Of a stretch of DNA of 5,275 nucleotides, positions 1-4,967 are shown piece after piece. The stretch spans positions 35,758-41,032 of the forward strand of contig KL569171.1 in assembly GCA_000715635.1 (NCBI GenBank), given 5' to 3'. The DNA is from Streptomyces violaceus (GTDB lineage Bacteria > Actinomycetota > Actinomycetes > Streptomycetales > Streptomycetaceae). The notes below the pieces were generated by a model. The model ran no database searches. It was given only the letters and a program-made list of their open reading frames with translations, and was not told the DNA's origin. The first letter of the stretch is position 1. The number at the start of each line of letters is the position of its first letter. The translations under genes were made by a program, and so were the position numbers.

Positions 1-19
1 AGATGTGTATAAGAGACAG
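1..19 (+). other. Residual Nextera/Tn5 mosaic-end adapter (sequencing artefact)
   Basis: The first 19 bases, AGATGTGTATAAGAGACAG, are identical to the 19-bp transposon mosaic end used in tagmentation library kits. They sit exactly at the window edge and the GC-rich genomic sequence begins straight after, at base 20. This is untrimmed adapter, not a chromosomal transposon end: no transposase, target duplication or inverted partner is present. Any protein predicted to begin with the peptide MCIRDS here is a translation of the adapter. Confidence 0.97.
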
Positions 20-108
20 CTGGCCCGGGCCGTTCGGGCTGCCGGCTCGTCCTGGCGGACCGAGATACAGGACACTGGGTGCAGATCCGATCCGGGAAGG
101 ACCGTCAC

Positions 109-399
109 GTGATCATCTTTGGCACCAAGGGGTACCTGTACCAGCTGGCGATACTGACGCTGGTCTGCGGGCAGTGCGGCAATCCCGCCGCGCACACGCT
201 CAGGAAGCGCGTCACGAAGTTCACGCTGTTCTTCGTGCCGTTGTTCCCGATCTCGACGAAGTACCTGACGCAGTGCACCTTCTGCGGCGCGGAACAGAAG
301 GTGACCAAGGAGCAGGCGGACCAGCTGCAGACTCAGAGCGCGGGCGGCCAGGGCGGTCAGACGTACGGGCAGCCGGAGCAGCGGCAACACCGGTTCTAG
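109..399 (+). CDS. Small zinc-ribbon protein
   Basis: This is a 96-residue protein with two CxxC knuckles, C20-G-Q-C23 and C56-T-F-C59, spaced as in a single zinc ribbon. It resembles the small zinc-ribbon proteins common in Streptomyces. The stretch between the knuckles is hydrophobic (about residues 38-50, TLFFVPLFPIS) and probably forms the ribbon core rather than a membrane helix. The tail from residue 74 is Gln/Gly-rich and likely disordered. The GTG at 109 was chosen because GGGAAGG (94-100) lies 8 bases upstream; an in-frame GTG at 79 would only add an unconserved-looking extension (QIRSGKDRH). The molecular role is unknown; metal binding is inferred from the four cysteines. The promoter is not evident in the 89 genomic bases upstream, which also abut the contig edge. 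Confidence 0.85.
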   Translation: MIIFGTKGYLYQLAILTLVCGQCGNPAAHTLRKRVTKFTLFFVPLFPISTKYLTQCTFCGAEQKVTKEQADQLQTQSAGGQGGQTYGQPEQRQHRF

Positions 400-410
400 G
401 GACCCGCACC

Positions 411-463
411 GCGGCCGGTGAGCGCATCCGGTACCCGCCTACGGCGATCAGCTCACCGGTCGC
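411..463. terminator. Bidirectional terminator between convergent genes
   Basis: Bases 411-423 pair with 451-463 to form a 13-bp stem (one G-U pair), with a 27-base loop. The repeat lies between the stop of the zinc-ribbon gene (397-399) and overlaps the stop of the opposing membrane-protein gene (453-455), the expected place for a shared terminator. There is no T-run on either side, which is common for terminators in high-GC actinobacteria. The pairing is read directly from sequence; the termination role is inferred. Confidence 0.55.
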
Positions 464-887
464 CCACGGGCGCCGCACCCTCCTGTGCCCGGCGCCGTCG
501 CTCATACCGCAGCGCCACAGCCGTCGCGACCGCCCCCGCTGCCTCCCACAGGCCCACACCGACGAAGACGTCCGGCGCCCTCCCGCCGAGCGCGGCGACG
601 GTGAAGACCGTGCACGTGAGCAGCCGGAACGGCACGGTCCACCGGAAGAAGGACCGCCAGTCGGCCAGTGCCGCCAGCACGTAGTGCACGCCCATGTTGA
701 GCGCGGCCATGGACGACGCCGTCATGAACGCCGGTGTGAAGTCCCCGGCGGCGCGCTCACCCGGAGCGGCGAGGCCGAGCAGCGACAACTGCGCGGTCGG
801 CGAGACCAGACCCACCGCCCCGAGGGCGGCGGCGAGCACGCCGAAGACGGCCATGGTCCAGCCCGGGGCGGAGCGGGGAAGGCGCAC
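453..887 (-). CDS. Four-helix integral membrane protein of unknown function
   Basis: This predicted 144-residue protein has four hydrophobic segments, at about residues 11-29, 54-75, 85-101 and 106-127. A basic C-terminal tail (RYERRRRAQ) probably faces the cytoplasm. The third segment contains the only cysteine (C92). I do not recognise a characterised family; the layout fits the many short actinobacterial four-helix membrane proteins. The start is uncertain. GTG at 887 gives MRLPRSAPGW ahead of the first helix, while ATG at 854 would start at the helix itself (MAVFGVL) and give 133 residues. Neither has a clear Shine-Dalgarno sequence. The reading frame stays open far upstream to about 1550, but that part is antisense to the SRPBCC gene and is not part of this protein. 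The gene is divergent from the SRPBCC gene and convergent with the zinc-ribbon gene. Confidence 0.72.
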   Translation of the reverse strand: MRLPRSAPGWTMAVFGVLAAALGAVGLVSPTAQLSLLGLAAPGERAAGDFTPAFMTASSMAALNMGVHYVLAALADWRSFFRWTVPFRLLTCTVFTVAALGGRAPDVFVGVGLWEAAGAVATAVALRYERRRRAQEGAAPVGDR

Positions 888-956
888 GCCGGGATCGTAT
901 CCACGTTCGATCAGCGGCCGGGCCGGTTCCGTTCCCTTTCCGGGGCGGCGTGATCC

Positions 957-983
957 GTGTGGCAACCGGAAGATCTCGGGTAC
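957..983 (+). promoter_or_regulatory. Possible SigB-type stress promoter for the SRPBCC gene
   Basis: GGGTAC at 978-983 matches the -10 element of the Streptomyces SigB-family consensus (GNNT, 14-16 bases, GGGTAC/T). The nearest GNNT is GTGT at 957-960, with a 17-base gap, one longer than the consensus range. A transcript from here would carry a leader of about 75 bases before the ATG at 1065. This is a motif match only; short GC-rich motifs occur by chance in such DNA. Confidence 0.25.
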
Positions 984-1064
984 TCGTCCCGCCACACGGG
1001 CCCGGACCTGTGATGTGGGCCGATGGGCCTCCTGCAGTCGACCAGTGAAAACGGAGGCATGAAG

Positions 1065-1547
1065 ATGAGCACCGTCAAGGAAACCGTGGAAGTCGACGTC
1101 CCCGTCCACACCGCCTACAACCAGTGGACCCAGTTCGAGGAGTTCCCGAAGTTCATGGAGGGCGTCGAGGAGGTCAGGCAACTGGACGACCGCCACAACC
1201 ACTGGACCACCAAGATCAGCGGAGTGCGGCGCGAGTTCGACACCGAGATCGTCGACCAGCTTGCCGACGAGCGCGTCACCTGGCGCACGACCAGCGGCGA
1301 CATCAATCAGCGGGGCTCTGTCCGCTTCGAGCGTGTGGACGACACCCACACCAGGGTCGAGCTGGTGATGGACATCGAGCCCAGCGGAGCCGCGGAGAAG
1401 GCGGCGGACATGACGGGCACGATCGACCGCCGGGTCAAGGGCGACATGAAGCGCTTCAAGCAGTACATCGAGGAGCGCGGAGCCGAGTCCGGCGCATGGC
1501 GCGGACGCATCCAGCCCGGTGGCACCGGCGGCCCCACCCCTCTCTGA
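1065..1547 (+). CDS. SRPBCC-fold protein (polyketide cyclase/dehydrase-like)
   Basis: This 160-residue soluble protein resembles the START/SRPBCC superfamily (polyketide cyclase/dehydrase and CoQ-binding-like proteins), which bind hydrophobic ligands in a helix-grip pocket. Family features visible are the opening strand STVKETVEVDVPV, the helix with AYNQWTQFEEFPKFMEGV (residues 17-34), the mid-domain strands around TWRTTSGDINQRGSVRFERV (72-91), and a long C-terminal helix (about 107-137) that would close the cavity. The tail after 140 is Gly/Pro-rich. ATG 1065 was preferred to ATG 1059 because GGAGG (1053-1057) is 7 bases from the former and only 1 from the latter. No polyketide genes are nearby, so a biosynthetic cyclase role is not supported. 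A general lipid or stress-related role is a guess, resting only on the possible GGGTAC promoter. It appears to be transcribed alone. Confidence 0.88.
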   Translation: MSTVKETVEVDVPVHTAYNQWTQFEEFPKFMEGVEEVRQLDDRHNHWTTKISGVRREFDTEIVDQLADERVTWRTTSGDINQRGSVRFERVDDTHTRVELVMDIEPSGAAEKAADMTGTIDRRVKGDMKRFKQYIEERGAESGAWRGRIQPGGTGGPTPL

Positions 1548-1565
1548 CACTCACGGTTCCGCCCC

Positions 1566-1600
1566 GGACCCGGCCTCCACCGTGGAGGCCGGGTCCTTCT
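1566..1600 (+). terminator. Rho-independent-type terminator after the SRPBCC gene
   Basis: Bases 1566-1580 and 1582-1596 form a perfect 15-bp inverted repeat around one central base, followed by TTCT. It begins 18 bases after the SRPBCC stop codon. In RNA the innermost pairs would open to form a small loop. It should insulate the SRPBCC gene from the protease gene downstream. Confidence 0.85.
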
Positions 1601-1770
1601 TCGCCCGCGCACGCGGAGAAGAGGTGACGATTCAGCCATCGTTATGACATGCACCTGTCCATATCGGCCTCCTGGTGGCACGCTGCCCTCTGACTGTCCG
1701 CAGTGACACCCCCTGCCTGACCGGGCGGACGGTTTCCCGTCGCCCGGCCCCCGCAGCAGAAGGAGACCGC

Positions 1771-2778
1771 GTGATAGGCAGACCCCGAAGCCCTCGCTCC
1801 TCAGGCGGCACCCCCCGCGTTCGCCACACCGTCCTCGGCGCACTCGCCGGCATCGCCGCACTCCTGGCGACCGGTGTCACCGCCGCACCGGCGAGCGCCG
1901 CGCCCGAACCGGGAGTCATGGCACCCTCGGCGCAGCGAAGCGCCCTCGACTTCTGGACCCCGCAGCGGATGCGCGCGGCCACCCCGCTCGACATCCTGTC
2001 CGTCGACCGCTCCGACGTCCGGGCATCCGCACCGCGCAAGGGCAGGACGGCCGTCGTGGCACCCAGCGCACCCGTCTCCGACGCCGGACCCCTGGCGATC
2101 CCGCACGGGGGCGGCCCCTGGTCCGGCGGGGGAGCGGTGGCCAAGACCGCGGGGCGGGTGTTCTTCACCTACCAGGGCCGTACCGCCTCCTGCTCCGGCA
2201 ACGCCGTCACCAGCGCCAACAAGAGCACTGTGATCACCGCCGGGCACTGCGTGAAGATGCAGGGAGCCTGGCACACCAACTGGGTGTTCGTGCCCGGTTA
2301 CCACGACGGGCAGCGCCCGTACGGCACCTGGGCCGCGTCCAAGACCCTGTCCACGCCGCAGTGGACGGCCAGTGAGGACATCAACTACGACATCGGCGCC
2401 GCCGTCGTCGCCCCGCTGGACGGGAAGCAGCTGACCGATGTCGTCGGCGGCCAGGGGCTGGCCTTCAACACCGGCTACAACAAGCCCATGTACTCCTTCG
2501 GCTTCCCGGCCGCCGCTCCGTACGACGGCGAGAAGTTCATCTACTGCAGCGGAACCACCTTCCGGGACTTCCTGCTCTCCAGCGACCACGGTCTGACCTG
2601 CAACATGACCGGAGGCTCCAGCGGAGGCCCGTGGTTCACCCAGTTCGACGAGGCCACCGGGACCGGCCTGCAGTCCTCGGTGAACAGCTTCAAGTACAAC
2701 TTCCTGCCGAACGCCATGTACGGCCCGTACTTCGGCGCGGACGCGCAGAACCTGTACCAGAGCGCCCAGTCGTCCTGA
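1771..2778 (+). CDS. Secreted trypsin-like serine protease (S1 family, V8/glutamyl endopeptidase-like)
   Basis: This is a 335-residue preproprotein. It has a basic N-region with several Arg, a hydrophobic core (about residues 21-38, VLGALAGIAALLATGVTA) and a likely signal-peptidase cut after ASA (residue 43). Residues 44-120 look like a propeptide. The catalytic triad is visible: His159 in TAGHC, Asp207 in NYDIGAAVV and Ser284 in GGSSGGPW. Four cysteines (141, 160, 259, 277) are placed for two disulfides, the first flanking the active-site His and the second just before the nucleophile loop, as in extracellular chymotrypsin-fold enzymes. GTG 1771 was chosen for GAAGGAG at 1759-1765, 5 bases upstream. 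It is predicted to cleave peptide bonds outside the cell; substrate preference cannot be read here. The gene has its own terminator and no linked inhibitor. No convincing promoter was found in the 170 bases upstream. Confidence 0.92.
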   Translation: MIGRPRSPRSSGGTPRVRHTVLGALAGIAALLATGVTAAPASAAPEPGVMAPSAQRSALDFWTPQRMRAATPLDILSVDRSDVRASAPRKGRTAVVAPSAPVSDAGPLAIPHGGGPWSGGGAVAKTAGRVFFTYQGRTASCSGNAVTSANKSTVITAGHCVKMQGAWHTNWVFVPGYHDGQRPYGTWAASKTLSTPQWTASEDINYDIGAAVVAPLDGKQLTDVVGGQGLAFNTGYNKPMYSFGFPAAAPYDGEKFIYCSGTTFRDFLLSSDHGLTCNMTGGSSGGPWFTQFDEATGTGLQSSVNSFKYNFLPNAMYGPYFGADAQNLYQSAQSS

Positions 2779-2796
2779 GTCATCGCACCAGCCGGG

Positions 2797-2838
2797 AGCC
2801 GGGTCCTTTGCCCAACCGCGGGGAAGGACCCGGTTTCC
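2797..2838 (+). terminator. Terminator after the protease gene
   Basis: CCGGGTCCTT (2799-2808) pairs perfectly with AAGGACCCGG (2824-2833). The pairing extends outward by one G-U and one A-T pair and can nest an inner CCC/GGG pairing. TTT follows at 2834-2836. It lies 20 bases after the protease stop codon. Confidence 0.8.
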
Positions 2839-2849
2839 CACGCGCCGGG

Positions 2850-3030
2850 TCAGCCCCGGGCCACCGCGATGGCCCCCGCGAGCCGCTCTCCCGCCTCATA
2901 GATCATGTACGGGACGTCCGTGCCGGATCAGCGGCCGCTGGTCGTAGGTCCAGGTACGGCCGTCGGCGGACCAACCCTCCCGCCCTGGGTGACCCGGCTG
3001 CCGCGGCGCGACGCAGGCGGGAGTGACCTT
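2850..3030 (-). pseudogene. Frameshifted 3' remnant of an unidentified gene
   Basis: The minus strand holds two protein-like segments in different frames. The first, read from about 3030 down to 2926, contains GREGWSADGRTWTYDQRPLI. The second, 2927 to the TGA at 2850-2852, reads SGTDVPYMIYEAGERLAGAI and ends AVARG. By my count 23 of 25 codons in the second segment end in G or C, and most do in the first, like real genes here. One extra base around 2922-2928 would join them. No ATG or GTG start was found upstream in the first frame before the EF-hand gene is reached, so it looks like a truncated, broken tail rather than a functional gene. The family is not recognised. The rest of the gap up to 3075 holds only a small hairpin, GACCT/AGGTC at 3025-3038. 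Confidence 0.4.
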
Positions 3031-3075
3031 GCGAGGTCTACCGTGCTGGCCCCGAGGTGCCGCGCAGTGTGGTCG

Positions 3076-3330
3076 TCAGCTCCAGCCGAATCGCCGGTCC
3101 ACCACCGCGGCGAACTCCTCAAGGGTCAGTACCGCGTCCCCGTTCTGGTCGGCCGTGTCGAACAACGCGGAGGAAGCGTCGATGTCCTGCACCCCCCAGA
3201 ACGGCAGTACGCCCGAGGCGGCCAGGGACGGTCCGTTCGTGTGCAGGGCGACAATCACCTCTTCCCGGGTGAGAACCCCGTCGTGGTCGAGGTCGAGCGC
3301 CTCGAACAATGTGCGGGCCTTGTCGCTCAT
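3076..3330 (-). CDS. Two-EF-hand calcium-binding protein
   Basis: This 84-residue acidic protein has two EF-hand loops. Loop 1 is D13-L-D15-H-D17-G-V-L-T-R-E-E24, with all canonical ligand positions (1, 3, 5, 12) and Gly at 6. Loop 2 is D61-Q-N63-G-D65-A-V-L-T-L-E-E72, with the ligands present but Ala in place of the usual Gly at position 6. The loops start 48 residues apart, against about 36 in calmodulin, so there is an extra linker of about 12 residues (around HTNGPSLAASGVLPFWG). There is no signal peptide, so it is probably a cytosolic calcium sensor or buffer. The ATG at 3328-3330 is preceded by GGGGA about 5 bases upstream. It lies 62 bases downstream of the regulator gene on the same strand and could share its transcript. 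Confidence 0.87.
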   Translation of the reverse strand: MSDKARTLFEALDLDHDGVLTREEVIVALHTNGPSLAASGVLPFWGVQDIDASSALFDTADQNGDAVLTLEEFAAVVDRRFGWS

Positions 3331-3352
3331 CGTTGTCCCCGTCGCATGGAGG

Positions 3353-3382
3353 TCAGGCGGGCAGATGCATCCCGCTCACTGA
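3353..3382 (-). terminator. Weak hairpin between regulator and EF-hand gene
   Basis: GCGGG (3357-3361) can pair with CCCGC (3371-3375) around a 9-base loop, and TCAG (3353-3356) with CTGA (3379-3382) across a 3-base bulge. It sits just after the regulator stop codon. It is short, interrupted and lacks a T-run. It could attenuate or partly separate the two genes, or have no role. Confidence 0.25.
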
Positions 3383-3392
3383 CGAGGACGCC

Positions 3393-4112
3393 CTACGCGC
3401 CGACCGGGTTGCCCTCCGGTCGGGAAGCCGGCTCCAGTCGAACACAGCAGTAGCCGGGACTCGGGGCCAGGCATGCCTGGAGGGTCTTCGTACCGAGGCC
3501 CTCGAGGGCGCCGCGGAGCAGGCGAAGGTTCATACCGCAGACGGTCTCTGTGTGGTCGCGGGCGAGCGCGTGGAAGGGACAGTTGCCCAGCACGATCGCG
3601 TCACCGTCATGGCGGGGCTCGAACCCGTGCCGTTCCAGCAGGTCGAACACGCCCGTGCCGCCTTGGCCGGCGAGCTGGGCGCCAAGATCGTGGGCTTTGC
3701 GGTGCAAGGCGGTACGGACCGGCTCGCCGGTGGCCTCGGATTCCTCCATGGCCTGGGCGAGGAGGCGTCCGGCCAGCTCGTAGTGCCGCTCCGGCAGGCT
3801 GACGGAGACCTGCTTGGTGGAGCGCTTGTAGAGCTTGGCCGGCCTGCCCGCCCCTGGACCGGTGCGGCCGCTGCGCCGTTCGTAGACGACGTCGAGCAGC
3901 GACTCGTCCGCCAGGCGGTCCAGATGGAACGCAGCGGTCTGACGTGCGAGACCGAGGGCGGCGGCGGCTTCGTCGCGGCTGACGGGCTCCGGCTGGCGCA
4001 CGACGTGCTCATACAGCCGCATCCGGGTCGGCTCGTCCAGTGCGGCGACCGCGGAAACGTCGGCACGGGGCGCTTGCTGCGGGTGGTCCATGAACACCAG
4101 TGTAAAACCCAT
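3393..4112 (-). CDS. Winged-helix transcriptional regulator with cysteine-rich C-terminal domain
   Basis: This 239-residue protein has a helix-turn-helix (about 45-67, SRDEAAAALGLARQTAAFHLDRL region) preceded by the ALDEPTRMRLYEHV helix. A wing follows (72-98, ending GPGAGRPAKLYKRS). This resembles the ArsR-like predicted regulators of the COG2345/SufR type. The C-terminal half carries C178-P-F-H, C192-G-M-N, C214 and C222-C223. In SufR-type relatives cysteines in this domain bind an Fe-S cluster. Here the spacing is C-x13-C-x21-C-x7-CC, so a cluster or other redox or metal sensing is possible but not shown. ATG 4112 is used, with only a short AAGG 3 bases upstream; ATG 4091 (MDHPQQ) is equally possible and would remove 7 residues. 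It is divergent from the DoxX gene, its most likely target, and may also control itself. Confidence 0.85.
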   Translation of the reverse strand: MGFTLVFMDHPQQAPRADVSAVAALDEPTRMRLYEHVVRQPEPVSRDEAAAALGLARQTAAFHLDRLADESLLDVVYERRSGRTGPGAGRPAKLYKRSTKQVSVSLPERHYELAGRLLAQAMEESEATGEPVRTALHRKAHDLGAQLAGQGGTGVFDLLERHGFEPRHDGDAIVLGNCPFHALARDHTETVCGMNLRLLRGALEGLGTKTLQACLAPSPGYCCVRLEPASRPEGNPVGA

Positions 4113-4117
4113 GACCC

Positions 4118-4146
4118 TTGACTAAAGAACGTTGCCGCGCTTCTAT
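4118..4146 (+). promoter_or_regulatory. Probable sigma-70-type promoter of the DoxX gene
   Basis: TTGACT at 4118-4123 is close to the -35 consensus. TTCTAT at 4141-4146 follows at the ideal 17-base spacing; the shifted reading TATCGT at 4144-4149 fits TANNNT but leaves 20 bases. Transcription would begin near 4153, giving a leader of roughly 28 bases with the ribosome site inside it. The -35 lies just outside the regulator start codon, so the two promoters must be close or overlapping. Confidence 0.45.
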
Positions 4147-4170
4147 CGTTAATGAGAGTCATCGATAGAA
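4141..4170. promoter_or_regulatory. Inverted-repeat operator candidate in the regulator/DoxX gap
   Basis: TTCTATCG (4141-4148) and CGATAGAA (4163-4170) form a perfect 8-bp inverted repeat with 14 bases between the arms. The left arm covers the proposed -10 and the right arm runs into the ribosome site. A second, smaller palindrome, ATGA-GAG-TCAT (4152-4162), sits inside with a slightly different centre. If transcription starts near 4153, the left arm is not in the RNA, so this is better explained as a protein-binding DNA site than as a hairpin. The divergent regulator is the obvious candidate to bind it. Confidence 0.45.
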
Positions 4171-4180
4171 GGAGGCTGTC

Positions 4181-4618
4181 ATGTCGTCCCCCACCACAAC
4201 CACCACGTCCGCCGTCCCTCGGCGACCCGGGTTCACCGACCCCGGCTACCAGGCGTTCGTCATCCTGCGCACCGGGTTCACCGTGGCGCCGATCCTGTTC
4301 GGGCTGGACAAGTTCGCCAACCTGCTCGTGGACTGGCCCACCTACCTCGCGCCCTGGATCAACGACGTCGTGCCCGGCAGTGCCCAAGCGGCGATGTACG
4401 CCGTCGGTGTCATCGAGATCGTCGCGGGACTCGTCGTCGCCATCGCCCCGCGCTTCGGAGGCTGGCTGGTAGCCGGATGGCTGGCCGGCATCATCGTCAA
4501 CCTGCTGACCATCCCCGACCACTACGACATCGCGCTGCGCGACTTCGGTCTTCTGCTCGGCGCGGTCGCCCTGGCCCGGCTTGCCCAGCACTACCACGGC
4601 AAGCGGCCATCGCACTGA
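4181..4618 (+). CDS. DoxX-like integral membrane protein
   Basis: This 145-residue protein has four predicted membrane helices, at about residues 22-41, 70-90, 93-111 and 119-136. The N-terminal tail is Thr/Ser-rich and hydrophilic. The first helix with ILRTGFTVAPILFGLDKF and the later VIEIVAGLVVA and DFGLLLGAVALARL segments are typical of the DoxX/DoxX-like superfamily. Members of this superfamily have been linked to respiratory or redox and thiol-stress functions, but the exact activity of this one is unknown. The ribosome site GAAGGAGG (4168-4175) is 5 bases before ATG 4181, which fixes the start. It is divergent from the cysteine-rich regulator, with a candidate operator over its promoter, so regulated expression in response to a redox or metal cue is a reasonable inference. 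Confidence 0.9.
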   Translation: MSSPTTTTTSAVPRRPGFTDPGYQAFVILRTGFTVAPILFGLDKFANLLVDWPTYLAPWINDVVPGSAQAAMYAVGVIEIVAGLVVAIAPRFGGWLVAGWLAGIIVNLLTIPDHYDIALRDFGLLLGAVALARLAQHYHGKRPSH

Positions 4619-4643
4619 GGACACGGGTTTGGCGATGTCCTTC
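4618..4643 (+). terminator. Weak hairpin after the DoxX gene
   Basis: AGGACA (4618-4623) pairs with TGTCCT (4636-4641) around a 12-base loop, followed by TCTGG. It begins at the last base of the DoxX stop codon. The stem is short, so this is only a candidate terminator. Confidence 0.3.
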
Positions 4644-4677
4644 TGGTGATGATGTTCCTGCGTACGACGGCCATGTG

Positions 4678-4946
4678 TCAGACGCCCCCCCTTGCGGTCG
4701 GGCCCGTGACCGTGGTGGTTCCCATGGCCTCCGTTGTCGCCGTCACCAGGGCCGTCGCCACCCGGGAAGTCGGCGGGGAAGCAGGGGCCCGTGGTCGTGC
4801 GGCTGCTCAGGCAACTCCGCCAAGTGGTTGCCGAGAATCGTGGGGTGCCGCAGCCAGTTCCTCAGGGGGCACAAGACACCTTCCAAACAGGTGCTGCCGC
4901 GGTGCGTCGCGGCCGGCCGTACCCTGCCGAAGGCAGCAGCAGGCAC
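4678..4946 (-). pseudogene. Frameshifted gene remnant in the DoxX-cupin gap
   Basis: Most of the 349-base gap between DoxX and the cupin gene is covered by a broken minus-strand reading frame. From a GTG at 4946 one frame includes NWLRHPTILGNHLAELPEQP and HDHGP; 22 of 24 codons in its LRHP..HGPL part end in G or C. At the GGGGCCC run (4784-4790) the coding signal moves to another frame, which reads CFPADFPGGDGPGDGDN and then the Gly/His-rich GGHGNHHGHGPDRKGG. At the seven-base C run (4685-4691) a one-base loss would end it in V and the TGA at 4678-4680. The two shifts are each one extra base in a homopolymer, so true decay and sequencing error are both possible. The product family is not recognised; a His-rich tail could bind metal. 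The plus strand also has CTGCC-GAA-GGCAG at 4924-4936. Confidence 0.38.
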
Positions 4947-4967
4947 GTATCGGACGGTGGCAGATCG

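Noticed and set aside
1..19. Real chromosomal Tn5-like transposon end
   Set aside because: It is the engineered hyperactive mosaic end at the very edge of the sequence, with no transposase or target duplication. Library adapter is the simpler explanation.
3..953. Long plus-strand open frame beginning MCIRDS
   Set aside because: Its start lies inside the adapter, and most of it overlaps the zinc-ribbon gene in another frame and runs antisense to the membrane-protein gene. The translation is Arg/Pro-rich, typical of a shadow frame in GC-rich DNA.
888..1550. Upstream extension of the minus-strand membrane-protein frame
   Set aside because: It is antisense to the whole SRPBCC gene, which has a clear ribosome site and family features. 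The extension lacks the character of a real domain.
1644..1667. Promoter-like ATGACA and TATCGG upstream of the protease
   Set aside because: The elements are only 12 bases apart and no suitable -10 exists at 17 bases. A small GACA/TGTC repeat there is too short to call.
1801..2841. 346-codon minus-strand open frame antisense to the protease
   Set aside because: The plus strand has a signal peptide, complete catalytic triad and ribosome site. The antisense frame is a Gly/Val/Arg-rich shadow caused by third-position GC bias.
4094..4103. Small palindrome ACAC-CA-GTGT near the regulator start
   Set aside because: Only 4-bp arms; expected by chance and with no supporting second copy.
3309..4121. 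270-codon plus-strand open frame opposite the regulator
   Set aside because: It mirrors the regulator gene, whose helix-turn-helix and cysteine motifs are clear. No ribosome site or family features support the plus-strand frame.
4711..4967. In-frame upstream extension of the cupin gene, including a Pro-rich WFPWPPLSPSPG stretch
   Set aside because: Third-position G/C is much lower in 4791-4967 than after 4968, and the Pro-rich part is the antisense of a better minus-strand signal. A start at 4968 fits better, though GTG 4791/4797 cannot be fully excluded.
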